NCBI RefSeq assembly: GCF_000970305.1
Contig: NZ_CP009517.1
Location: forward strand, 3,162,001-3,226,000
Length of the DNA stretch: 64,000 bases
Source of the DNA: Methanosarcina barkeri 3
GTDB lineage: Archaea; Halobacteriota; Methanosarcinia; Methanosarcinales; Methanosarcinaceae
Reading direction: 5' to 3'
Part shown: positions 9,948 through 19,788 of the stretch, one piece after another
Layout: the number at the start of each line of letters is the position of its first letter
Numbering within the stretch: position 1 is the stretch's first letter
The notes under the pieces: model-generated
Told to the model about the DNA's origin: nothing
Databases searched by the model: none
What the model saw: the letters and a program-made list of their open reading frames with translations, nothing else
Made by a program: the position numbers and the translations under genes

Positions 9948-11036
9948 TTAATCAAATTTCTGATTCCGAAAGATGTTCCTGAAAATCTTACTGAATGAGA
10001 ATAACATTGATTTTGGGATGAGCTTACTTAATAGTAAAAATAATTTCTGTCTAAAGAAATCGATAATCAAACACGAGACAACGACACTGAGTCCTGAAAA
10101 CAACATATGACGAACAAAGAGAGAACTATAGTAATAATCAGTACAATGCAGGATCCTGGAGTACAACACACCTAACACAAACGGATGATTTGATATAAGA
10201 TATATACCGAAAACAGATGTTGCTATAAAATTTATTGTTTGGGATTGAATTTTAATATTTTTGAATACCATAAAAAGGCAAAAGGCTCCTAATTCTACAA
10301 AAATAAAATTATAGTTCCAGGGATCAGTAAAGAAGTACTCGGGAGTTCCATATGTTCTAATAAACGTGACTCCGGAGAATATTAAAAAACTACAAACAAG
10401 ATACCCAAATAAGAAATAAGTCAGGTTCTTTACCGGGAAATCATACTTTTTTATGTATGCACCTACACAATAAAGGAAAAAGAAATTATATAGACTGTAC
10501 CCTATATCATCAGTAAAATAGGTAAAATTGATTGAGGGTAAGATTACAAAAAAAATTGCAGAAACCAGAATTAATTTCTTATGATCTTTTTTATTTATAT
10601 TTTGAATAACTACGTTTATGAACGGAGAAAAAAGGTACAGAACGATATAAACCGTCACAAACCAGTATGTACCTGTAATTATCGGGAAAAAAGCTTGCAA
10701 TATTGTAGATGTGTTCACAGATTCAAGTCCGGTAAACCAGAATATTGATGAAATAGTTACCGAATAAAAAATAACCTGCGCCCATAAATCAATAATTTTT
10801 TTGAATTTAAATTTTCCATTAATTTGATAGTATCCGGTTATAAGTATAAAACAATCTACTGCAATGATAAAAAGGCTTTCCAGCCCATATGCGAAGCAAT
10901 AATTTGAGTCCGAAGGTATCAGTGTATGAAGCGCCCCTCCATACTTAAAATAGTGGAGACATATAATCATTGAGATTAAAATGATCCTTAGCAGTTCGAA
11001 ATTTGAGTCGCGAGTGGCAGTTTCATTGGATGACAT
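9948..11036 (-). CDS. Acyltransferase-3 family integral membrane protein
   Basis: This 362-residue protein has about ten hydrophobic segments and an N-terminal RDSNFELLRIILISMIICLHY, the hallmark start of the acyltransferase-3 family (membrane enzymes that put O-acetyl or other acyl groups on surface sugars); the conserved His of the first helix is H23. The family length is typical. The ATG at 11036 has no obvious strong ribosome-binding site. It sits at the edge of a cluster with two secreted GH16-fold proteins and a processive glycosyltransferase, so decoration of an extracellular polysaccharide is a reasonable inference. The acceptor is unknown. Confidence 0.82.
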   Translation of the reverse strand: MSSNETATRDSNFELLRIILISMIICLHYFKYGGALHTLIPSDSNYCFAYGLESLFIIAVDCFILITGYYQINGKFKFKKIIDLWAQVIFYSVTISSIFWFTGLESVNTSTILQAFFPIITGTYWFVTVYIVLYLFSPFINVVIQNINKKDHKKLILVSAIFFVILPSINFTYFTDDIGYSLYNFFFLYCVGAYIKKYDFPVKNLTYFLFGYLVCSFLIFSGVTFIRTYGTPEYFFTDPWNYNFIFVELGAFCLFMVFKNIKIQSQTINFIATSVFGIYLISNHPFVLGVLYSRILHCTDYYYSSLFVRHMLFSGLSVVVSCLIIDFFRQKLFLLLSKLIPKSMLFSFSKIFRNIFRNQKFD

Positions 11037-11620
11037 AAATATCGCTTAACTATTGTCTTATTCTTTGTACCGGAGTTACCAGTGCCATAGGTGAAATAAA
11101 GATTAAACAAAAAAGAAAAACTACTGATAATAAAGCTATTAAATAAGATCTTTTAGTAACTATCATATAAATTACCGATTATATTTTGTTTATTATTCAT
11201 ATAAAAATATTAATGCTAGATACATAATGATGATTATTAAACATTTCCTTATCAATATTGCATGCAAGTTAGTACAGCTGGTAGAAAATGCCAGTGATGA
11301 AGGGAGGTTTTTGGAAATCAGTTAATTTTAAAGACTTCTCTGATTCTTTAAATCGAAGATTGCTTTTCGATTTGGAAGGACTACTTAAAAGGAATGAATA
11401 CCGAATATAAACTTGATTTTCCACAACGAATATTTCAAATATTATATCTTAAAGTCCATGTTTAGAAGAAAGTTATCGTAAAAGTACCTGGCTAGAACAT
11501 AAATTATTTAAATTCGGAAAGGGTTACCATAAAATTCGTAAAAGGGGAATATAAATTACCCGCTCTAAAAAATGAAGGGCTAGTTTTTGAAATAGTTTAT
11601 TAAAATACGTAGAGGGTAAA
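11037..11620. other. Intergenic region, divergent promoters
   Basis: About 580 bp of A+T-rich DNA between the divergent acyltransferase and GH16-like genes. I see no reading frame or RNA gene that I would support. TATA-like stretches (for example near 11175-11190) are too common to assign. Confidence 0.4.
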
Positions 11621-12328
11621 ATGAAAACGGTCAAATATTTAATGTGCCTGTTTGTTCTGTTGATTGTATCGATTTCGGCTCTTCCATCAGGAGTAAACAC
11701 ATACCCTTCACATCAACTACTTAACTGGAAAGGACAAAGTTGGGATTTGACATCAGGTTACGCAAATCCTGGTAATAACTACTGGAATAATACAGGTGCA
11801 TGGATAGATGGTCAAGATAGGTTGCACTTAACAACTGTAAATAATAACGGCAGATGGGAAAGTACAATGTTAAGTAGTCAGGATCGATATCGTTATGGTA
11901 CTTTCACATGGACTGTAGCTTCACCTGTTTTCACTTTTGACGAAAATAGTGTTATAGGTCTCTGTACTTATTTAGATGATTCTCACGAGTTAAATATTAT
12001 AAACTCAAGATGGAGTGAAACTAATGGAGATCAACTTTGGTATAATATAGAACCTTCTAAAATTGAAGGAAATAGCAAAGGGTACACGGTTCCATCGAGC
12101 ATTATCTGCACAAATATAACTTATAGAATTGAATGGAAACCAACTTATGTGAGATTCACGTCCATGCAGGCAGACGGAACAGTTATAGCAGACTATAATA
12201 ATACAAATGTTTCTGCAATCCCGCAAGAGCCTGAAAATGTCATAATGAATTTGTGGTTACTGGCTCCTCCATCCGATGGAGAAAATATTGAACTTATAAT
12301 CAGTAACTTCACATTAACTAACGATTGA
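11621..12328 (+). CDS. Secreted GH16-fold protein lacking the catalytic acids
   Basis: The 235-residue protein has a signal peptide (hydrophobic residues 8-21) and a concanavalin-A-like beta-sandwich similar along its length to the product of 15625-16335 (shared NYWN, LHLT, RYGTFTWTV, EWKPTYVRF and MNLWL positions). In GH16 glycosidases the active strand reads E-x-D-x-E. The paralogue has EIDIE, but here the strand reads ELNIIN near residue 124, so the Asp and second Glu are gone. It may therefore bind rather than cut a polysaccharide. The ATG has a GAGGG ribosome-binding site 5 bp upstream. It is monocistronic. The function as a lectin is inference. Confidence 0.75.
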   Translation: MKTVKYLMCLFVLLIVSISALPSGVNTYPSHQLLNWKGQSWDLTSGYANPGNNYWNNTGAWIDGQDRLHLTTVNNNGRWESTMLSSQDRYRYGTFTWTVASPVFTFDENSVIGLCTYLDDSHELNIINSRWSETNGDQLWYNIEPSKIEGNSKGYTVPSSIICTNITYRIEWKPTYVRFTSMQADGTVIADYNNTNVSAIPQEPENVIMNLWLLAPPSDGENIELIISNFTLTND

Positions 12329-12408
12329 ATTATAAAGTAGCTTTTAAGCCACTAAAATCTTTCTTTATAACTATGTAGGATAAATTACTACCTTCTCGTA
12401 TATACTTT

Positions 12409-12449
12409 GGAGAATTTCGATAAACCTAAGTTTATGGCTGGTTGCTTAT
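12409..12449. repeat. Solo end of the MITE-like element
   Basis: These 41 bp match the reverse complement of 2163-2203 at about 36 of 41 positions, beginning GGAGAATTTCGATAAAC. No second terminus is found within 100 bp on either side, so this is a single-ended or truncated copy. It lies between two genes. Confidence 0.6.
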
Positions 12450-12568
12450 TATTCTTATGCAAATTCCAAAAAACGTGCCACAAGTATTGCAGTTAACACA
12501 ACATAGTTATAAAACAGATGAGACTAAAAAGTAAACAGCGGTAAAGCTATGATGTTATTAACGCTGTA

Positions 12569-13624
12569 TTAATCGTCTTCGTTAAACTCATTTATAAGAA
12601 TCTGATTTTTGAAAGAATATCTGGGAGTCTGGAATGCCATGGAGTTGCTGTTAATTTTTCTATTGTATTTATAATTGAGTACTTGATCAAACGTCAACAA
12701 GAAGTCAATAGCTTTATCCAGAGCTTCCCTGCTCAACCGCGGAACCTTTTCAAGCGCTGCTATGTATTCTTCCTCATTGAAGCCTTGTTTCCTTGCCTGA
12801 GAACGAAAAAGATTATAATCCACAGGTTCATCTTCAAAAAAGAACTGTCCTGCGTAAATGTCGCCAATGTGCCGGTCATCTATCACAATTGGAGCAGCCA
12901 TGTCCCACATATTGTTTTTGCACCTGTAAATTTTAAACTCTCCAGGGAGAGAGGCTTTGGATAGTTTTATGTTGCACTCTACACAGTACTTGCAGGTTTC
13001 GGGACAAACCCTATGAAATTTAGTACAGATATCCTGCCATCCGACACCTACTAAAACATTGCCTTTGAGGTCATTCAGACCCAGGGAGATAGGGACATGC
13101 TTATAGAAATCACTCATGAGGTACTCGACCTTCCGAATATCAATGATATCAACAAGCTCCAGGTTAGCCATTTCCCAATCAGGAGAACAGATATTTTTTA
13201 ATCTCAGCTTAATGCACTGTTTACTCCTACGTAGCATTGTCTCTACGTATCTTCTCACGGTAATGTATTTACTTATGCCAAATTCGCCAGGAAACATACT
13301 GTATTTATCAAATTCAGGATGTGTCTTTTCACGAGTCCATACAGGAATTGTCCAGTTTAGTTTTAACAATCCTTTTCGATTCTTCTGTAAAACGTTTGTT
13401 TTGTATATGTCTTTTGACAATTTTAGAGTAACATCAGCCGAAACCACAACTGAGACAAACGTTTGCAGGTATCGCGGCAGCAACATACTCCAGTTACCTA
13501 ACTGATTAAACACGTAATAAGTGAAAATCAAATGCAGGTCACGAGGCAATATTATATGCCAGCTATTGAAGAGATTAACTGTGTAAGAAGTGAAAAGTGT
13601 ATGCAGGTATTGCATCAATGACAT
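12569..13624 (-). CDS. PocR-domain sensor protein
   Basis: The C-terminal half (about residues 165-335) is a PocR ligand-binding domain, the PAS-related sensory module of bacterial and archaeal regulators; the cysteine cluster CPETCKYCVEC, the C.N.MWDMAAPI strand and GDIYAGQFF are characteristic. The domain is thought to sense small organic ligands. The first 60 residues are odd: two or three degenerate 22-residue repeats of the pattern YLHTLFTSY...LLPR, encoded by DNA repeats, so the true start could be further in. No HTH, kinase or GGDEF output domain is visible. It starts 15 bp after the glycosyltransferase gene and is probably co-transcribed with it, which suggests sensing linked to polysaccharide synthesis. 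Confidence 0.75.
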   Translation of the reverse strand: MSLMQYLHTLFTSYTVNLFNSWHIILPRDLHLIFTYYVFNQLGNWSMLLPRYLQTFVSVVVSADVTLKLSKDIYKTNVLQKNRKGLLKLNWTIPVWTREKTHPEFDKYSMFPGEFGISKYITVRRYVETMLRRSKQCIKLRLKNICSPDWEMANLELVDIIDIRKVEYLMSDFYKHVPISLGLNDLKGNVLVGVGWQDICTKFHRVCPETCKYCVECNIKLSKASLPGEFKIYRCKNNMWDMAAPIVIDDRHIGDIYAGQFFFEDEPVDYNLFRSQARKQGFNEEEYIAALEKVPRLSREALDKAIDFLLTFDQVLNYKYNRKINSNSMAFQTPRYSFKNQILINEFNEDD

Positions 13625-13639
13625 ATTACCACTCTTGAA

Positions 13640-14737
13640 TTACCACTCTTGGTTCGGCTTGAAGAGAAACAAGTAGTATGCATAGATTAGCTGAGCAATT
13701 GTGAACCATGCATAGAATAATTGAGGAATAAATGTCATCCTTACGAGATAGTCCCAAATACTGGGATTCTGCACATATCGCAGCGTATAAACACAGTCAA
13801 CGTACATTATACCCATTACCATCAAAAACATCCTATTTGGAAGATAAACACCCCTGATTATGTCACAAAAAGCGTAATACAGCAGAATAACCTGAAAAGA
13901 CAACATAATCCAGAAGAGTCCGGCGTTCAGGATGTCTTTTCTGGTGCTTTTATTCCATCCGTGCTCCCACAATGTATCAAGCCCGCCGCGAAGCCAGCGG
14001 ACCCTTTGTTTCCATAACTCTCTTAGCTTTAACGGGACATCTGTCCAGGCATGCATTCCAAAACCTGCAGCTGTGTGGTAACCAAGTTCTTTTAGAGTTA
14101 CTGTCAACTCGTAGTCTTCAGTAATGTTATGAATATCATATAAAGTGCAGTCAAGTTTTCCGGTAGCTATACGTCTTTCCATAACTGCTTTTATTGCTTC
14201 TACCTTATATACAGTACACATCCCGTGAGCGACTTTAATTCCCCTATCCTGACTAACTCGACTTCTGTCGAACTCTGCATATTCGACATATTGCCAGTGA
14301 TATACCAGCTTTTCAAAAAACCCGTTAGTTATCTGTTTAACTACGCCTGCACGAGAGCACACTGCACCAAGCAAAGGATCCAGTTGAAATTCGATTAATG
14401 CTTGCTCAACAAGATCAGGAGCTACGATTGTATCGCCGTCGACTGATAACACATAGTCATATGAACTCAGATCGACACTTTTATAAGCGGTATTCAGTGC
14501 CCCAGATTTTTTGAATTTATTTCCAACAGTTTCTATTAAACTTACGCGGTTATCAATGGCAGCTATACTTCTCACTATACTAACCGTATCATCCGTACTG
14601 TTATCACTTATTACAACAATATCGACTTTGACTGTTTGAGTAAGAATGGATTCAATGGTCGAGCGGATTATATCAGCCTCATTATGAGCTGGCACAAACG
14701 CAATGACATTGTTCCGTGTAGGCAGAACGATTGTCAT
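13640..14737 (-). CDS. Processive family-2 glycosyltransferase
   Basis: This 365-residue protein has a GT-A domain with VPAHNEAD (about residue 15), the DGD metal site near 109, the TEDYELT acceptor/base motif near 206 and the QRVRW (QxxRW) motif near 242, followed by three or four membrane segments to the C-terminus. This set defines processive inverting GT2 enzymes of the hyaluronan, chitin and poly-N-acetylglucosamine synthase type, which build and extrude a beta-linked polysaccharide. It begins at ATG 14737 with a strong GGGGGAATT ribosome-binding site. The PocR gene follows. In this genus an envelope polymer such as methanochondroitin is a possible product, but nothing here fixes the sugar. 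Confidence 0.87.
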   Translation of the reverse strand: MTIVLPTRNNVIAFVPAHNEADIIRSTIESILTQTVKVDIVVISDNSTDDTVSIVRSIAAIDNRVSLIETVGNKFKKSGALNTAYKSVDLSSYDYVLSVDGDTIVAPDLVEQALIEFQLDPLLGAVCSRAGVVKQITNGFFEKLVYHWQYVEYAEFDRSRVSQDRGIKVAHGMCTVYKVEAIKAVMERRIATGKLDCTLYDIHNITEDYELTVTLKELGYHTAAGFGMHAWTDVPLKLRELWKQRVRWLRGGLDTLWEHGWNKSTRKDILNAGLFWIMLSFQVILLYYAFCDIIRGVYLPNRMFLMVMGIMYVDCVYTLRYVQNPSIWDYLVRMTFIPQLFYAWFTIAQLIYAYYLFLFKPNQEW

Positions 14738-15624
14738 TTCGCAATTCCCCCTAATTACTTACTGCTAATAAACTTCAAGTAAAATTATAATCCACCATAA
14801 TAATAAAAAATAAGATTAAAATTATATCATTTAGGTTATTATGACCTCATTTTTCAATTAATTGGCAGGATATAGCGGAACAAATTTACTTCAAGTATAT
14901 ATAATTAGCAGAATACTGCTGTATAGTGGAGAAAAATTGCAGTTCTGTATAATTAAAAATACAAAAATCTTGAATTTTATTGAAGAGAGCTTTTAATTGT
15001 TACATGGCAATATCGAAAAATGTCTCCTAAAAACGAAGTTATGGCATTTATAGTAACTATTAACCAGAAAAGTCTGTTTTTGTGTATAACAATTTTAATG
15101 AATTATTTCCTGAGAGCTTATCTTAAAATTAAACTTGATTCTACATCTGGAATAAAATTTACTTATTTGAACTGAAAAACAGTAGAGCATCAAGCCTTTA
15201 AACGTCAAGTATAAACTCAAACCATGACGCTTATTTTATTAATATATATTGAATAAGTACCTTACGTGGAAAAACTTAAGGTCAATATGTATTTTATTCG
15301 AAAAATTTACGTTCTGAGTTTAAAGCTATAATCATGCCTGCTATAATCATGCCTATAATTGCTGCAAGAAAAATCACCTTTTATAGTCCATCTAATAGTT
15401 GCATCATTTAGCCTCTTGACTATAAATTACCCATTGTCCAATTGTGGAAACGATTTGGATTTTAAGGTAACTTCTGAGAGCATATCAAAAATCAGACTTG
15501 GCCTTACAATACTACATAGATTCCCGAATATTCCTCAAACAAAAGAGCAGACGGACACTTGCTAAGTAAAAAAGATTCTTGTTATTCCATTTAAATTAAA
15601 AAAGAAAAGAGGCTTTCGCCTCAG
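14738..15624. other. Intergenic region upstream of the glycosyltransferase
   Basis: Nearly 900 bp between two minus-strand genes. It is A+T-rich without a codon-biased frame; the short plus-strand ORF at 15359-15565 has no ribosome-binding site and no family resemblance, so I leave it out. The promoter of the glycosyltransferase operon must lie here. ATAATAATAAAAAATAAG near 14800 is a candidate A+T-rich promoter region only. Confidence 0.4.
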
Positions 15625-16335
15625 TTAAGATGGTACGTAACTAAAGTCAGATAAAACCATCTCTGCATTCTGTCCATTTTTCGGTGCCAGGTGATTCATA
15701 AGCCACATCTGCATCGCAACTCCGCCTTCTACATGTGGAATGCTTGTCCGGTCCGTACAGTTCCAATCGGATATGACAGTTCCGTTAGATAGTTTTGCGG
15801 TGAAGTGGACATACGTTGGCTCCCAATCGAACATGTATGTCACGTTTGTAGCGTACTGGTAAGGAGAGTCATAAGTTATTGCACTCTGGTATGCGTTTGG
15901 CTGGACACTATAACTAAGTCTATCACTGTATATCCAGCCCCACTTAGTAACTTCAATATCTATCTCATTAGTATCATTATGGCGGAAGAACATAGCAGCT
16001 ACAATGTTCGGATCGAGATTCATTATTGGTGATGAGACCTTCCACGTGTAAACACCGTAAGTATAGTCAGCGGATGTTGTATCAACCTCTGTTGAATACC
16101 ACTTATCTCCGACTTTCTGAATTGTCAGGTGTAGTTTCTGGTTTTCATCAACCCAAACATTGTTACTTGAACTGTTCCAATAGTTACCACCGGGATTACC
16201 AGTTCCACTTCTTACCCACCACTCTTTACCACACCAATTTAGATAGGTGCCTGCGGCGGCGATGTTTGCGATCATAAGCAAGCCTAATGAACTTAACATT
16301 ACAAGCTGTAAATATTTTTTGTTCATATAACTCAT
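15625..16335 (-). CDS. Secreted GH16-family protein with intact catalytic motif
   Basis: This 236-residue protein has a signal peptide (hydrophobic core LVMLSSLGLLMIANIAAAG) followed by a GH16 laminarinase/kappa-carrageenase-type jelly roll. The catalytic strand NEIDIEVTKWG near residue 123 carries the E-x-D-x-E nucleophile and acid/base pair, so endo-glycosidase activity on a beta-linked polysaccharide is plausible. It is a paralogue of the product of 11621-12328, in which this motif is lost. The start is ATG 16335 or 16326; neither has a clear ribosome-binding site. A role in trimming the envelope polymer made by the neighbouring GT2 is inference. Confidence 0.82.
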   Translation of the reverse strand: MSYMNKKYLQLVMLSSLGLLMIANIAAAGTYLNWCGKEWWVRSGTGNPGGNYWNSSSNNVWVDENQKLHLTIQKVGDKWYSTEVDTTSADYTYGVYTWKVSSPIMNLDPNIVAAMFFRHNDTNEIDIEVTKWGWIYSDRLSYSVQPNAYQSAITYDSPYQYATNVTYMFDWEPTYVHFTAKLSNGTVISDWNCTDRTSIPHVEGGVAMQMWLMNHLAPKNGQNAEMVLSDFSYVPS

Positions 16336-16876
16336 GAAATTAATAGCGGAAATCTTTGAAAAATTTTCTTATTTGTTACTAAATAGAAAAGTTGAAGTAT
16401 TTTTAAAATAATATATAAGTTCATAAGGTTCGAGCCTTAATATAATGAGTAATTTGAAAACCAAGATTATTTAACTTTAAGATAGTAGCTAAGAGAAAAA
16501 ATGTATCCAATTACCAGGAACCCCACAATTTACGGCATGATCAATAATTTATTTGTAAACTAACTGTTTACTGGGTTTCGCCTCCTAAAGCTATGTTTTC
16601 CTACCTTAAAGATAAGCTTAGTAAGTTGGAAAATGTATAGGAATGCCAGAAAATTTAGATAAAATTCTTTACGTTCCCCAGTCTCAAAATATAGCCTTTC
16701 CTCAAAATGTATCTACTTCCAGGTTGTAGAGCTCTCACTTAATACTTGTGTCTCACTTTGTTCGTTTTTATCTGATTATTCACTAATAAGAGTATAATTT
16801 TTACAGGTTACTGAATACATATTTTAAATAATAGAGATAATTATTTATAAACAATCAGTTCTGTATTTATGTTGTT
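16336..16876. other. Intergenic region, divergent
   Basis: 540 bp between the divergent GH16 and DUF1232 genes. TTTTAAAATAATATATAAG near 16391-16409 resembles a TATA element but its direction is ambiguous. No gene seen. Confidence 0.35.
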
Positions 16877-17152
16877 ATGTTGAAGCTAAAAGAAATAAAG
16901 AATAATGCAAAAAAGTACATCGAACTATGTAAGCTTATATATAAAGATCCTCGAACTCCCAAAACTGCAAAGATATTATTATGGATCGCCATAGGTTATG
17001 CATTATCACCAATTGATTTAATACCGGATTTCATTCCTGTAATTGGTAATCTTGATGACATGATAATTGTCCCTGTACTTTTATACATTGCAATAAGGTC
17101 AGTACCCAAAGATGTGTATATAGAAAATTATGTTCAGATTTTAAGAAAGTAA
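16877..17152 (+). CDS. DUF1232 (YkvA-like) small membrane protein
   Basis: This 91-residue protein carries the DUF1232 signature SPIDLIPDFIPVIGNLDDMI near residues 41-60, flanked by two hydrophobic segments. The family occurs in bacteria and archaea as small membrane proteins of unknown function. Length is typical. It stands alone between intergenic stretches, and the ATG at 16877 has only a weak upstream purine run. The family assignment is firm but no role can be inferred from context. Confidence 0.85.
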   Translation: MLKLKEIKNNAKKYIELCKLIYKDPRTPKTAKILLWIAIGYALSPIDLIPDFIPVIGNLDDMIIVPVLLYIAIRSVPKDVYIENYVQILRK

Positions 17153-17471
17153 GTTTTTAGCCAGAAAAATGGTGTTTTTAGGTTTTAGTTTTTAAAATTC
17201 TATTCAGGCTCGTTCAGGCACGGACTGTAAAATTTGTTGATATTTTAACCAGAGACAGCTTGAGTTTTAACTCAAACAAATAAAAAAGCTTTTTTCAGAC
17301 TTGTTTTGCTGAACATTTGTTCCTAAAAGTATATGCCCGTTTGAAGAGAAACAATACTTAACTTTGACAAATGTATTTTTGAAGCCGATACGAGTCTGGT
17401 AGAACAACAGGATTTCGATTAAACGGGATCAGATTATATTTTGATATTGGGGGTACGAGGGAATGTTACTG

Positions 17472-17873
17472 ATGGATATAATAACCTGGGAGCCGAAAGA
17501 CTCCTTGAAAGTTGCGGAACTATATGCGAATTACGAATACTCAAAGGATATTAAAATAATAGATGAGTGGACTGACCTCACCGGTTACCGCACGTTTATA
17601 ATTTACGAAACTGAAGACGAAAAAACGTATGCAGCTTCCGTCTTTCCTTTCATGGGGTTGTGCAGGTTCGAGACCTTTCCGGTTATGAAACTGGACAAGT
17701 TTATGCAGCTTGCCCAAAAACTTGCCGAGAAAGCCGGAGAAGAAAAGCCAGGTGCTGAGCAGGGAGAAGGCGGAAAAACCTCAGAAGAGATTTTTCAGCA
17801 GATAGAGAACCTTGAAAAGAGAATTGAACGCCTTGAACACCATTCTTTTGTTCAACAGGAAGATGTAACGTGA
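17472..17873 (+). CDS. DUF3303-like protein with C-terminal coiled coil
   Basis: About 133 residues: an N-terminal alpha-beta domain of the ferredoxin-like DUF3303 kind (TWEPKD at the start, then a conserved-looking RTFIIYET and TYAASVFPFMGLCRFETFPV), then a helix and a charged linker, ending in a short heptad-like coiled coil with ENLEKRIERLEHH. I place the start at ATG 17472 rather than 17463 because GAGGG at 17457-17461 is properly spaced only for the second ATG. No partner is adjacent. Function is unknown, and the family name is a moderate-confidence call. Confidence 0.65.
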   Translation: MDIITWEPKDSLKVAELYANYEYSKDIKIIDEWTDLTGYRTFIIYETEDEKTYAASVFPFMGLCRFETFPVMKLDKFMQLAQKLAEKAGEEKPGAEQGEGGKTSEEIFQQIENLEKRIERLEHHSFVQQEDVT

Positions 17874-18018
17874 AACTTAAACCCCACAAGAAGATCTATA
17901 TTCAAATCAAAAACTTAGTTTCAACATAAATACTCAGTCCCAACGTAAAGACATGGTTCAGACATCGAAACCACGTCTGAAACCAAATTTTAGTCCTGTT
18001 GAGAGTTTTATCTCAGAT

Positions 18019-18558
18019 TCATTTTTCAAGCGCATTTTCAAATTTTTCCTCATTCATGCGGTAGATGTTCCACCCATTTACAGAACTTCCTCCAAGGTGT
18101 TCGTAGAATTTCCTGGCAGGGTTCCAGTCAAGGACTGCCCATTCCATTCTCCCGCAGTTTCTTTCTTTTGCAAGCTTTACACAATGTAGAAACATTGCTT
18201 TCCCAATCCCTTTTCCCCGAAACTCGGGTTTTAAGAAAATGTCTTCGATATAGAGTCCCGGCTTTCCTACAAAAGTAGAGAAATTGTGGAAAAAAACAGT
18301 AAACCCGGCAGGAACCCCGCCCAGCTCGGCAAAGAAAACCTCGGCATAGGGCCTTTTTCCGAATATGCCCTCAGCCAGGTTTTCTTCCGTCGCCATGACA
18401 AGGTGGGAAAGATTCTCAAACCTGGCAATGCCTTTGACAAACTCAAGAATCAAGGGAACATCTTCAATTTCTGCAGCGCGGATTTTCAAGTCTGGTTTTA
18501 TTCCGTCCTCTAAAGACTTTATTTTATCTTCTGTAAGTTTCATTTCAGGCTCTGACAT
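18019..18558 (-). CDS. GNAT-family N-acetyltransferase
   Basis: This 179-residue protein ends in a complete GNAT domain: IRAAEIEDVPLILEFV, the central FHNFSTFVGKPGLYIEDIFLKPEFRGKGIGKAMF acetyl-CoA loop (R/Q-x-x-G-x-G/A about residue 115), and a C-terminal ARKFYEHLGG strand. It resembles the diamine (spermidine/spermine) acetyltransferase-like subgroup. A roughly 20-residue acidic extension precedes the domain. It is divergent from the DUF2156 gene, 200 bp away. The substrate is unknown. Confidence 0.85.
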   Translation of the reverse strand: MSEPEMKLTEDKIKSLEDGIKPDLKIRAAEIEDVPLILEFVKGIARFENLSHLVMATEENLAEGIFGKRPYAEVFFAELGGVPAGFTVFFHNFSTFVGKPGLYIEDIFLKPEFRGKGIGKAMFLHCVKLAKERNCGRMEWAVLDWNPARKFYEHLGGSSVNGWNIYRMNEEKFENALEK

Positions 18559-18758
18559 TTTCCGATTCCTTTATTAAATTGATAGATATAGATAATTTCA
18601 TAGATTTAATGAAACTGAATATATTAAACTAAGTGTATGAAATTGAATGTATGAGACTGAGTTTATTTTGAGTCCCACTCTTAATGTATGTAATTTTTAC
18701 TAGTCTGAGAGTTTCAACAAAAATAATTATAAAGCAATAAGTATGAAGTAAAAAAGTC

Positions 18759-19682
18759 TTGTTTAAAATGCTTGGTAAAAAAGATTTCAAACCGGTCATG
18801 CTTGCAGATCGAGCTTTTTTCGAGCGCCATTACGCACTCTATCCGCAAACCCACAGTGACAACACTTTCACAAGCATGGTCTGCTGGAACCATTTTATGC
18901 ATTACCAGTATGCATACGTGAAAGGGAATGTAATTCTATCGTGCACTGCTGCAGGAGTGACCCGGCTACACCCGCCTATCGGCCCTCACGATCCTACGCT
19001 CATGCGGGAGGTAGTACGGCTGGCGATGGAAATAGGCGATGATAATAAGCCCCTCACCCTTATCGACCCTGAGACTGCACAGTGGATGAAGAAAACCAAT
19101 CCTGACCTTATGCTAGTTCCGGATCTGAACCATTTTGAGTACGTGTACCGGGCTCTCGACCTTGCTGAGCTTCCAGGAAAGAAGTACCTCAAAATTCGTA
19201 GCCAGGTTAACAAATTCAGGAAGAATTACCGGCACACGGTTGAGCCAATAACCCCTGAAAACCGGGAAGAAATAACGGAGTTTCTCATAAAGTGGTGTGA
19301 GAGCAAAAAATGCGAGGAGAATTTCACTCTTGCCCACGAAATAGAAGCTGTATCCTACGCGATCGAACACTTAACTGAACTGCACCTGAGAGGCCTTTTG
19401 ATAAGGGTCGGTTCACAAGTATGTGCCATTTCTCTTTTTGAGTGTCTAAACACTGATATGGCAGTGATTCATTTTGAGAAAGGGCTGCCGGAATATCAGG
19501 GAATATACAAGGCAATTAATTCCGAAACTGCAGCGCTTCTTGTCAATGAAGTGGAATACATCAACAGGGAAAGCGATCTTGGCATCAGTGGACTTCGAAA
19601 GGCAAAGCTTAGATATCACCCGCACCATATGGTAGAGGTTTATTCGCTTAACCGACGAACCTGTTTTCCAGTAATCAAATAA
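18759..19682 (+). CDS. DUF2156 family protein (GNAT-like lysyl-transferase fold)
   Basis: The 307 residues match the DUF2156 pattern, related to the C-terminal catalytic domain of bacterial phosphatidylglycerol lysyltransferase: PQTHSDNTFTSMVCWN early, then EYVYRALDLAELPGKKY in the middle and the double-GNAT C-terminal ending with LRKAKLRYHPH. There are no membrane segments, unlike full-length MprF, so it is probably soluble. Start is TTG 18759 or, three codons later, ATG 18768; neither has a good ribosome-binding site. What it transfers in archaea is not known. Confidence 0.8.
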   Translation: MFKMLGKKDFKPVMLADRAFFERHYALYPQTHSDNTFTSMVCWNHFMHYQYAYVKGNVILSCTAAGVTRLHPPIGPHDPTLMREVVRLAMEIGDDNKPLTLIDPETAQWMKKTNPDLMLVPDLNHFEYVYRALDLAELPGKKYLKIRSQVNKFRKNYRHTVEPITPENREEITEFLIKWCESKKCEENFTLAHEIEAVSYAIEHLTELHLRGLLIRVGSQVCAISLFECLNTDMAVIHFEKGLPEYQGIYKAINSETAALLVNEVEYINRESDLGISGLRKAKLRYHPHHMVEVYSLNRRTCFPVIK

Positions 19683-19788
19683 TAGTATATGTACTGCTTT
19701 CAAGTACTGCCTCCAACATTGATAAAAGACGGAAAAAGTTAGAACATTTGAATACTAAATTTAAAAATTGCTCACAGAATTTTATTAC

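Noticed and set aside
15359-15565. 68-codon plus-strand gene
   Set aside because: No ribosome-binding site, no family resemblance and no codon bias.
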